A stretch of DNA of 64,000 nucleotides from Botrytis cinerea B05.10. Its lineage: Eukaryota; Ascomycota; Leotiomycetes; Helotiales; Sclerotiniaceae. The DNA lies in NCBI RefSeq assembly GCF_000143535.2, contig NC_037322.1, positions 124,001-188,000 on the forward strand, read 5' to 3'. Made by a program: the position numbers and the translations under genes. Below, piece after piece: positions 54,931 to 64,000 of this stretch (its first letter is position 1; the number at the start of each line of letters is the position of its first letter). The notes under the pieces were generated by a model. That model did no database searches and was not told the DNA's origin. It saw only the letters and a program-made list of their open reading frames with translations.

Positions 54931-57900
54931 ATGTCGTCAACAATACCTGGTGCCGGAGTTCCAACCGACGAACGACTTCTACCCAAATGGATTGAAAACC
55001 ACCCTGAATCAAGTCAATCACAGTAATGTTGCAACATCTTTTTTAATTGGCCAAGTCACTAATCATGATTTCAGACTTGCGAGAAGTAGCCTTGATGATT
55101 TCTTGGAGAAAGCTGCCCAACCGCGACATGTAGGCAATTTCTACTATTCAATGACTAGCTCTCTTTATGGTTCATGTTGTGTTTTCAATGTTATACTTTG
55201 TCAGATTGTCCAATACTATTTCAATTTTTCATTCGATTTCAAATTCATTATATTTCTATGCCCTGCTTCGCTTTAAAAATCAGCCTTTTACTTCGTTGTC
55301 TAGCGCTGTTTCCATCTTTGGTGTGATTTCAATATCTAATTTGGTTGCGATATTGAAATCATAATCTCATTTCTTAGATTCATTCCAGCATCCACTCCCT
55401 TTGAAGGTCCATCCATCTTTACTTTTAGCTACAGTCTCTTTTGGGGGTTTCTTGTTGTTTCAATGTACAATTCTGTCTGGATCTTTCATACTGACTGTGT
55501 GGTATCGCAGGCTTCCGGAAACGCATGCATTAAATTGTGTCATTTTATTGAACAGTGCAGAGCCTCGCAATCATCTTCCCTCAAGGAAGCCGCATATTCC
55601 GAGAAAACTTGTCTAGACTTGTTCAATTTCTACTTGGAATGGAACGAGAAAAATCAGCACCGGTCCATGCGTCAGATTTTGGATCTGTTGACATCTCTTC
55701 TTAATTCTCACCCTAACAAGTCTGTCTCGAAATCTGTGGTGGCAATTATTGTAGAACGATTGCTCTCCATCATCAGTCATCAAGCGTCTCAACCCCTAGT
55801 CAAACCTGCTTTCAAGATTTTGGAGCACTTAGTGGGAAAAGGTATAATAAGCATCGACGATCTCGCTACTCCTGGAAATAAGTCTCCTCTTCTCAATAAG
55901 CTAGATGTGTAAGTGATCCACCCATAAACTCCGATAGTTGAATGTGCAAATCGCAATTGAACACTACAAATGTATTTTTGGCACTCAAACTAGTGCGACA
56001 AATATCTCGAGATAAACAATTCCGATCCTTCCTCAGAGTTGATTGTTCGCTTCTCGATGCAATCTAGAACATTTAAAGACTGACATTGATGCTAGTACTA
56101 GTTCTACACTTGATATCATAGTGTCCGAAACGTTTCAATGGATGAACCTCCAGGAGGTCTCGCCATCCGCGGGAAAGTTCTTAGTGTCTCTTTTTAAAGT
56201 ATCGAAGGAACTTGCTACTCAGGATCAAAGTGATGAAACCAAAGATCATACTAGACTATGGCAACGTTGGATCAGTGAAGGTCTCAGTAAGAATCCTGAT
56301 GCTCTTGAGAATATTAAGAACTATCTTCTCCCACCTCTTTTCAAGCTCGACCGTGTTGGTTCTTTGGCATTTTTGCAGGATCTTAATCAAAAAGGACCTT
56401 TGAATATGGAGGGACAAGATATGGAATCTGAATCGCTGGTTCATTTATCAGCTATAGAAGTTGGAAAGAAAGCCGGCTTGGTCGAGGATTCTAGTAAGTT
56501 GCCCTTCCGCCTTTACATGATGGAACATTTTAACAGTATCAGATGTCACATCATTTCTGAAGGCCCCAAAGAAAAACACAGGCTGCATAATTCTACATGA
56601 AGATACTATTGGCCCATTATTGACTCATCCTTCCGATACCGTTCGATCCTTAGCGTTTTCGGTCCTAGTATCGTCCGCATCATCAATTCGGCCATTCAGC
56701 CCCGCAGCGCTCAATTTTTTGCAGGGAACTATGGCTCATCTCTACGCTGATACAGATGCGAAATTTCGCAATGACGTTTTAAGCAATACCAAACATTTGA
56801 TAGAACGTATCAAGGGTGCAACCGCCTATCTCGTCAGAGAGATTGACCGTATGATAATTCAAGACCGTCAGAATGATCGTTTGGATGCGCAACAACTACT
56901 CAACGCGCATGAGAACTTCCTTACTTGGTTTTTGGAGTTCCTACAAGGGGAGCTTGTACCTACTGCATCCTATCAACGACACATCACATCGTTAAGGGCG
57001 ATATCCTTGCTGCTACGTTCTGGCTTAGAGGAGCGTTCATCTGGTGATCAAAAGTTGACGACTACGCCTGACGCCACTATTTGGGCTCACACCCTAAGCA
57101 TCTTCAACTCAGAGTCTATACGACTAATTCTTGATCTTCTAATGGATCCGTTTGAGGATGTCAGAAGTGGAGCCACTTCGATATTGAAATTTGCCAGTGT
57201 CAATAACTTTCGATCCTCAAAGTCCCAGACTTCCACAGACTTCGATGTTTTATTGGAATTCATTGACCGTGCCGAGGGTTTTGCAAAGCGTACAGGTCGC
57301 GCGGACTTCGCGGATGGAGTTGCACGGTCTTACCAGATTCTATATGGCTTTTCGGACGTCAAGGGACGTCTGAGTCTTGTTGAAGGCCTCGTCGTCGGCC
57401 TAGAGAAAAAGGTGGTAATGGCACAAAGTGACTTGGGTGAAGCTGTTCTTGTTGCTCCAATTCATAGTGACTTTTCAACCATCAGGTAAACCTCATTGAT
57501 AGCTATCAGGTACTAGGCTAACTGTTGTTATAAAGCTATATCTGGCAAGAAATCGACTTTTCTCAAGATGATTCCAAGGATGAGGGGACCGCTAAAATTC
57601 GAAAAGAATGGGAAGACCTGCAAAGTCGTATTGTTACAAGTTGTCACAATATATGGCAGGCTGTAAAAGACATACTTTGCAATGACTCTCCAGAAGGCCA
57701 TATTCCTGAGGAAGTTGACGACGTCGAATCCATTGATACTAAGGATGTGTTGAGTTATAGCTTTAGGGCGATTCATGAATCCAGGTACAGCACCATGCCA
57801 TAAGGTTATAGACTCCGTGGACGCTAATCTATGCATAGTAATCTGATGAGAACTGTTGTAACAAAAGCAAAAGATCGCCGCCATGATGGATCTCCAGTGA

Positions 57901-60651
57901 TGGATCCAGAAATCTTCAAAAAAGTGGGAAACTTGACTTTTGAACAACTATCTAGCCTTCGACATCGTGGTGCTTTCTCTACAGTCTCGTTGACATTTGC
58001 CAGATGCTGTCAGCTTTCACAATGCCATAACTCTAGTGACCTGCTTGAAATCTGGTACAAAGTACGTGACTCCCCTCTGTTTACCTTAGCTATCGTTAAA
58101 CTAATGGTTAGGGCGCACTAAAATGCATTTTTGAGCAAGCTTCTACAACACGCAGAAGCGCAGGAATTCCCGCACTAGTTACTGGAATACTATCCGCAAA
58201 CAGTAAAAGTCCAGCTTTCGAAGACGTAATGGCGGAGCTGAAATCTCTGGCTGGGCGCCCTGTTACGTTATCTGAGACTGATGAAACAAATCTACCTCAA
58301 GTGCATGCAATGAACTGTGTGAAAGAGATATTCAAAAGCTCTATATTGGGCAAGCGATCAGATAAACATATTCCAGACTGTTTACAGCTCGCTGCAGACA
58401 GCTTGACTTCCGAGATGTATGTCACCAATGCCCATAGAGCGATCATGTGCTAATGAAAACGAAATAGTTGGGCGATCCGAAATTGTGGTTTATTACTGTT
58501 AAGAAGTCTTATTGATTGTCTATTTGGTACGAACGAAAACAAAGCTTCTATCGAGGCTGGCTGGGATGGTCGTTCGACGAAACTTTCATACGAAAAATAT
58601 CCAGAGCTGCCTGAAATCTTGCTAAAGCTATTAACCAAGGAGACTCCAAGCACGGAGGATACTAATACCCCTGCGATTGGCGCAATAGAATCTGTCTTTC
58701 CCTCGTTGGATATCATTCGTCGTGCTGGTCCACCAGTTTTACTTCGTAACGAAATTAAGGAAAGGGTGTCAATACATTTGGGAAGCAAGTACTGGCATAC
58801 CAGAGAACTAGCAGCCCGTACTATGTGTACATTTATGCTTCACGATAATTGGTTACCTGATCTACAGAATCTTCTCAAAATTCCGAATCCATCTACTAAT
58901 TATACCCATGGAGTTTTGATGACAACCAATTTTGTGTTGGAACGCCGCCTTGCTGTGTTCTCGGGCCCTCCCAGTAAGTACTATATACTTGCTTCTATTT
59001 TTTTATTCTAATTGCAAAATGTAGGCGTTGAAGCCCTTATGCGTCTGAAAGATAATATCGAGGCGTTAGGTCGCCTTGGTCAGTGTCCAGAGACTTTGGC
59101 AACATATATCGATTTCAAGAACATCATTTACCAAATCCTACTCGCTCTTCCAGCCTCCAGTTTGGACAATGATGCTCGAGAAAAACTCATTGATAATCAC
59201 GATTCACACAATATGTTATTGAATGGCGATGGCTGCAGCTACTCGAAAGTTAGCATTGACCTATCCTACGAAAAAAGCCTCGTAGGAGGTGCTTTGTTAC
59301 ATCAAGCAGCCGCCCGGGAAGCTGTATATATATCTGGATTGACCAAGGATATACAAGCTCTTAAAAAGGCTTTGAACGATTATTGCGATATAGATCTTGA
59401 TACAGCCACCGCATCCTTGGAATGTGTGCTACAAGCCTGGAAAAATCAGAACATCATGGTTTTGGAAGCGCTCTTAGATGCAGTAGTTGTAAGTCCAGCA
59501 GATCTGCAGAAGGGCGGGCCTAGCGCCTACGACTTGTACTCAAAAATGCTCAATAGCATCAAGAAATGTGACATGGATCAATATCTTTTGGACATTGGAG
59601 AGATTGCTCATTTCATGGGTTCTGAAAATGGCAAGTCTGGACCGCATTTGGCTCATGCTTTGATGAGGACAAGCGGTACATTCATGCTATTCAACTGGCT
59701 GAAGTCACGGGGCAATGTCAACGCCCAGATAAACTTCATGGCAAGAGCAGAAAATTTGAGTGAAGCTGGAAATTCATACAATGTGAGCTTTCTCACTTCC
59801 ACCAAGTGTCTTGAAATATTGCTAACTCATCATAGGACTTTGATACCCGTTTTGCTGCTGTAAAAGGATTTTCTTACTTCTTTGCCTGCCTACCAGATGA
59901 GTTCAAGTGGGGCTCTGAAGTACTCCCATGTCTCATCGCCCTTTACGATACTCTCAACGATGATGACGATGAAGTGCGCGAGCTTGGAGCACAGATAGTT
60001 TCTTCTATTGTAGGCAAGCCTCTAATTCCGTTGGCTGCGTGTGAGGAGTTCGCAGAATGGCTGAGGCTTAAATACCCACGAGATCAAATGTTCAGCTGGA
60101 ATGTCATTTGTCGTATCACAGGTAGCGATGAGTTCATATTTCATGGTGCTTATGCAGGATTATGTTCGCCTGAAGACCAACTTACAGCAGCAATGAAACA
60201 AGACGATGCTCTGTTTGTTGAAGAAGAACAAAATCTCTTCATTGATGAAGTCAGAGAAGCTAAACTTTGGAGTAGTGTTCTTTCAAAGGATCTCAAGGTT
60301 CTTCAGGCCGAAAAATCCGGGGAGTATCAATGGCAACAATATAGCCATCTTGCTAAATGGATTTTGAATGCACTCCGACAGCTCAACATAATTATGGAGA
60401 AAAATGATGGACCTCTTGGATGGACATCAAAGCCAAGTATGTTTGCAACATGTGTAAGAATCCTTTTCGGTGCAAATGTTCTTCTTGAGAGTAAGAATAC
60501 ACTTCCCGAAAATATATCACGGATTCTTAGCCAGAATGAGATCAGCGAAGCATTGAGTGTTTTCAAAGATCTTGGCGAAAAGAATGATATTCACCCAATT
60601 CTTCTGTCGAAAGTCAGCGAGAACCAAGCTTCACTCCTTAACAGAAGATGA
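54931..60651 (+). CDS. TRM732: TRM732/THADA homologue, regulatory subunit for tRNA 2'-O-methylation
   Basis: Trm732 partners the methyltransferase Trm7 to modify nucleotide 32 of the tRNA anticodon loop. Eleven exons close in frame to about 1,580 residues: 54931-55022, 55075-55129, 55511-55908, 56096-56493, 56543-57485, 57536-57784, 57839-58061, 58112-58416, 58468-58973, 59025-59782 and 59836-60651. The protein is helical throughout (HEAT/ARM-like). The DUF2428 hallmark LSSLRHRGAFSTVSLTFARC sits near residues 750-770, followed by ALKCIFEQASTTRRSAGIPA. LDIIRRAGPP and HLGSKYWHTRELAARTM, also typical of the family, follow near 966-1000. The large ARM-repeat C-terminus includes EVRELGAQIVSSIV. 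Intron 2 (381 nt) and the 55909-56095 join are the least certain; the 56543 start could also be 56537. I first thought of the proteasome adaptor ECM29, but the DUF2428 box rules that out. Confidence 0.9.
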
Positions 60652-60979
60652 CGAGGCTTATGACTAGCCTTGCCTCGTTATAATCTGATCTATAACAAGT
60701 AAATATAAACAACTCGCACCATCACATGTGAACCCCAGCAACCACTGAATGAAGCCAACTCAAACTTGTGGAATCTTTTAAAAGCAATATTTTGAATATT
60801 TCGCCCCTTTTTAAAATTGTATTACAACATATCCAAAGCATCTTAGTAAGTTCTGCTTCAATAGCTCGCATTTGAAAACTCCCAACGTTTAATTTCCATC
60901 AGATCCTTCATCGTTGACAAGTTCACCACCCCCGAACATATTCTGCGAACAAAGCTATTATCTCTTCACCAACGACAAT
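60652..60979. other. Short intergenic region
   Basis: This holds the 3' UTR of TRM732 and the leader of the small membrane-protein gene. Nothing else was seen. Confidence 0.5.
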
Positions 60980-61395
60980 ATGCAAAAAAACCAAATCGTA
61001 GCAATGCTCCTCTGTTTTGTCTTCCTCCTCATGTTTGTTATGATTTTCGTAACTATGCGACTTGTCAATATTTTTGTAAGTGTATCTTAGAACCTTTGCT
61101 TCTCCCCCTTCTCTCTACCATCATATTTGACTCCCCACCTCGTCTTTGACCTTTTTCTCAGGCACTTCTGTTCCGATCACAGCTAACACATGAAATCACT
61201 AGGCGCATAAAATGTAAGATTCAATCAAGGACATTAATGCCGTTCTACCTACCTTGATTTCTATCAATATACCTACGCAAAGCTCACAAGTCCATTTCTA
61301 GTTCGAATGCAAAATCAGCTCTCAGCGCAGACCGAGCACTCGACGGCGATGATGGCGCAACAACTGTTACTGGGCCAGCCACTGCGACGGTCTGA
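60980..61395 (+). CDS. Tiny single-pass membrane protein with an 11-nt exon
   Basis: Three exons (60980-61075, 61203-61213, 61302-61395) join in frame to 66 residues. The first encodes a short polar start (MQKNQIVA) and one membrane helix of about 23 residues (MLLCFVFLLMFVMIFVTM) ending in RLVNIF. The second exon is only 11 nt (AHK plus part of a codon). The third gives SNAKSALSADRALDGDDGAT and ends in TGPATATV. Intron 1 has a CAGCTAACA branch point and ends CACTAG; intron 2 starts GTAAGATT and ends TTTCTAG. Without the microexon the third exon would shift frame. Size and layout recall small inner-membrane or ER proteins, but I recognise no family. The model rests on splice signals and the coherent final frame. 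Confidence 0.5.
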
Positions 61396-61760
61396 AATAC
61401 TTTGGCAAAGCTTAGATTGAGATTACGCAATTGACAACAAAAAAGTCACTTGAAGAAAAGATCATTGGAGGAAAGACTATTGGGCTGTATACATAGGCAT
61501 CTGATCGCTACAATTGTATGGTAAATCTGGAGTGGATATCCATGTACGGAGTGAAAGGAAATCGATGACTTGTGGTAGTTGCTACCTTCTCTTATGAAAA
61601 ATTCCAATCCCTTCTACCACCGACTCATGCAAGCTCATCGCGCAGGATTCTCAAATTGCTTTTCATTGCCCCTATCTATTCCAACTCAAAATTCTAATTC
61701 TGACTCAAGCCCTAACACCCGGGATGCTCTAAGCTCTTTCATGCCCATTCCTCCATTCAT
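61396..61760. other. Convergent intergenic region
   Basis: Between the 3' ends of the small membrane-protein gene and the secreted-protein gene. Nothing was seen. Confidence 0.5.
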
Positions 61761-62303
61761 CTACGGCCCCAAAACAACCCAAATTGCATCTTTCGTCGTC
61801 GTCTTCGTCTGCACATCATCACTCTCATTATAAACCCCCTCACACGGAAACCTCTCACACCCAGAAACATCCCCCTCAATCACATCCTCTCTAGTCAGCC
61901 CATACTGTCCCTCCCCAGTCCCATTCCCATTCCTATCACCATCATACCCCCACATCCAATGCACACCCTCGTTATCACAACAATTCCAAATCGCACTGAC
62001 GTCAAAAAACGTGATATCCTGCCAACAAGCAAAACACACTTCTCCCAGGATGTATTTTTCCGGTCCGGGATTTTCTAGCTTGTAGAAATCAGGGTCTGCG
62101 GCTTTGAAATTGCCGCTCCAGTCGGGGACCGAGAGTGAAAGATACTGAGATGGCGCTATTGTTTGGGGCGGGATGGAATAACTACCGCTGTTGGGTGTGA
62201 AGATCAGGAGACGTGGAGAGGAAAAGAGATTTTGGAATGTGAGGGTGTGGCTTGTAGCGAGGGAGAGCAGGGAAGACAGTAACAACATGAACAGAGAGAA
62301 CAT
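61761..62303 (-). CDS. Small secreted protein, possibly fungal thaumatin-like (CalA/CetA type)
   Basis: From the ATG at 62303 a single exon gives 180 residues; an in-frame ATG 16 codons upstream is less likely because the inner one begins a clean signal peptide (MFSLFMLLLSSLLSLATS). The mature part contains LTFQNLFSSPRLLIFTP, YILGEVCFACWQDITFFDVS, an adjacent cysteine pair in AIWNCCDNEGVHWMWGYDG, and near the end SGCERFPCEGVYNESDDVQT. The order of FFDVSAI, DNxGVH, SGCxxFPC and DDVQTK blocks resembles small fungal thaumatin-like secreted proteins, some of which act at the cell wall or as adhesins or allergens. That resemblance is from memory of the family and moderate. A GAA-repeat tract lies in the leader on this strand. 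Confidence 0.65.
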   Translation of the reverse strand: MFSLFMLLLSSLLSLATSHTLTFQNLFSSPRLLIFTPNSGSYSIPPQTIAPSQYLSLSVPDWSGNFKAADPDFYKLENPGPEKYILGEVCFACWQDITFFDVSAIWNCCDNEGVHWMWGYDGDRNGNGTGEGQYGLTREDVIEGDVSGCERFPCEGVYNESDDVQTKTTTKDAIWVVLGP

Positions 62304-63754
62304 TGTGCAGAATTTTGCTAGTATCTTTTCACACCCGTTGATATTCTTCACTTTTTTTTCTTCTTCTTCTTCTTCTTCTTCTTCTTCTTCTTTTTACATC
62401 AATCTTCTCCTGAGCATTATTATATAACTTGCGCAGTTTTACGCTTTCGACTATGCGTTGTTCGCGGTCGCGATTGAGAGGTCGTTTTCGTTCCGTGGTG
62501 GATGAGTGGCTGTGGTTGGAATGTGCGCATCAAGAATTGTTCTTGGCAGGGGGGATGTTTTGAGAAATTGAGATTAGCGAGATGGCTCATCTGAATGCAT
62601 TTTCTCTCGTATGTTTCGTTCGTTCCGCAACACCATGAATCTTCCGGTGCAGGTTGGCCGGCGTTCGAATCTGTGTCGGGATCTGTATATTGTGAGACGA
62701 GCAAGTTTTATCTCCGGGACGATAATAATTTCGGACGTCACTGAAAACGCAGCTTTTTCAGAGTTTCCATGCTAGTTAGCGATTTTGGACGTTCTCTTTA
62801 TTTTGGGCCCAGCTGTACATTCGAATATTCTGTTGAAGTTTGGAATTCTAATAGCTTTTTGGTTGCCAAACACATGAGCATCAAATAGTATAGCATTCAC
62901 GTATTGCGAATATTTGCCCGCATACCCCCACAGCCCTCGTTTGGTATTAGACTAATCGGAGACCCCCTCTCCAAAAATGCTAATGTTCAAAATACTTCGC
63001 TTCAAATAAGATATCAAAAACCGGTCTTTTTTTTTAATATATAATTTAATTTTCCAACCAACAACAACGTCGAGAGACACTGTGTCCGAGGGATCAAGCT
63101 CCTCGGGAGATTGAACCGAATCAATAAACTCCCACGCTGCATAGCAATCTTCTCCTCAACAAAAACCGCATCTACATAATCTCCTACTCGAGATTGCTCT
63201 CCGAATCATGAACTTACTTTACCTACATTGGCAATCCTCACTCTATAATCCATATCCTGACGATGATCAAAAAACCGCACAAGAATCAACAGTTAGAATG
63301 CATACGAGCATATTATCTATGGACGATTCCGTAGGAGTCACCAGGAGAAAGAAGCGAGAATAGGTAGGAATGTGAACGTGCGTGGGGATTCGCATGGGTT
63401 GAAGTTAAAACCATTCTCAGCCAAATTCTTGGGTATTCTGAATTGACTTTGGGATTGAAGAATTATTTTTATATATTAAGGTTGAGATGAGAGAATGTCC
63501 GTATCTTGTAGTCCCAATCATGTTCAGAGAATATCCTCGAATCGATGTTTTGACTGTTCCCAGTATGGGAAGCCTATATTCATATGACAAGAATGAAATA
63601 GAAAAGTATACATCTTATATTCCAGAGCACACCTTAAAATCATTCTCGAGCCAGTATCTCGAACATGTCAATTGGTTTGGACTAATCGAATTCACATCAG
63701 AAGGCAGGAACAAAGAGTTTCATCAATATTCATTAAGTCTATAAGCGTTTCTCA
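62304..63754. other. Intergenic region near the right edge
   Basis: This contains a TTC tract, a Cys-containing minus frame at 62420-62704 with no proper ATG, and a plus-strand 85-codon frame at 63487-63744 (starts MRECPYLVVPIMFREYPRID). Neither has a recognised product; the latter could be a small gene but is weak. Confidence 0.4.
62358..62390. repeat. (TTC)11 trinucleotide tract
   Basis: Eleven tandem TTC copies, flanked by T runs, lie 55 bp upstream of the secreted-protein start codon on the minus strand, where they read as GAA in the leader. Confidence 0.95.
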
Positions 63755-64000
63755 TCATGTGTCTCCAACCCAACTGCCATCTTTCTTTTTCTTACCATCA
63801 CTCCTTCCTTCTGAGATCCAAGTCTCGACCAGACCCTGCTTAGGATCTTCATCTTCATATCCTAGGCTCCTCCTTACTTTGAGCACTTCCTGCCTAACCC
63901 TAGTCGTGACTTCCTCCCGTAACGCAACTGCCTCTTTGTAGTATTTAAGACCTTCCGTAAGTTCCCCCATTTCAATGTTATCGTCCAAGCCCTTCCTCCT
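63755..64000 (-). CDS. C-terminal part of an unidentified protein, cut by the window edge
   Basis: A minus-strand frame is open from the right edge to a stop at 63755 (81 residues). It is helical and charged (LTEGLKYYKEAVALREEVTT, then RVRQEVLKVRRSLGYEDEDP) and ends in a Lys/Gly/Asp-rich tail. The LxxGLKYYKEAVALREE stretch looks like the last helix pair of a TPR-type repeat, but the part seen is too short to name a family. Confidence 0.5.
   Translation of the reverse strand, partial: RRKGLDDNIEMGELTEGLKYYKEAVALREEVTTRVRQEVLKVRRSLGYEDEDPKQGLVETWISEGRSDGKKKKDGSWVGDT

Noticed and set aside
54931..60651. Proteasome adaptor ECM29
   Set aside because: The helical-repeat character fits, but RHRGAFSTV, the RRSAGIPA box and IIRRAGPP with a WHxRELAARTM box are features of the TRM732/THADA (DUF2428) family.
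62420..62704. Cys-containing minus-strand frame near the right end
   Set aside because: It begins at a non-ATG codon and no upstream exon or signal peptide could be found.

Overview
The window looks like nuclear DNA of a filamentous ascomycete. The genes carry short introns (about 48-100 nt) with GT..AG borders and CTAAC/CTGAC branch points, and several products are fungal-specific: a HET-domain protein, a Clr5-domain protein, a TRM732/THADA-type tRNA modification subunit, an OPT peptide transporter and a delta-12 oleate desaturase. Protein style, gene spacing and AT-rich islands with C-to-T decay suggest a Leotiomycete of the Botrytis/Sclerotinia kind, but that placement is inference. I saw no bacterial operon, CRISPR array, rRNA or convincing tRNA gene.

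Left block (1-17 kb), mostly conserved housekeeping genes: 5' part of cytosolic asparaginyl-tRNA synthetase (minus), replicative DNA ligase I (plus), a peroxisomal-type carrier of the SLC25 family (minus), an unknown coiled-coil protein (minus), a NOSIP-type RING protein (plus), a 3.3-kb gene-poor stretch rich in simple repeats, then delta-12 desaturase (plus).

Middle block (18.5-43.5 kb), accessory in character: two related C2H2-like zinc proteins, a CACGTG-bearing minisatellite, AT-rich decayed repeats, a small secreted protein with a GC-AG intron, a probable pseudogene with two CpA-type nonsense changes, hexanucleotide satellites, a small Cys/His-rich gene, a HET-domain protein, two unknown genes, a Clr5-domain/TPR-like protein behind an intergenic region with five copies of a GGGACTTTTG motif, a second small secreted protein and a decayed 121-bp tandem repeat.

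Right block (43.5-64 kb), conserved again: mRNA guanylyltransferase, OPT transporter, two unknown genes, TIM23 and TRM732 in divergent orientation, a tiny three-exon membrane protein with an 11-nt exon, a secreted protein possibly of the fungal thaumatin-like type, and the 3' end of another gene at the right edge.

Exon coordinates were worked out by hand from splice signals and frame continuity. Each multi-exon model given closes in frame, but none has been checked against transcripts or a database. The most rewarding second looks are the possible non-AUG mitochondrial leader on DNA ligase I, the repeated promoter motif at 36.9-38.0 kb, the decayed gene at 24 kb, and the microexon gene at 61 kb.
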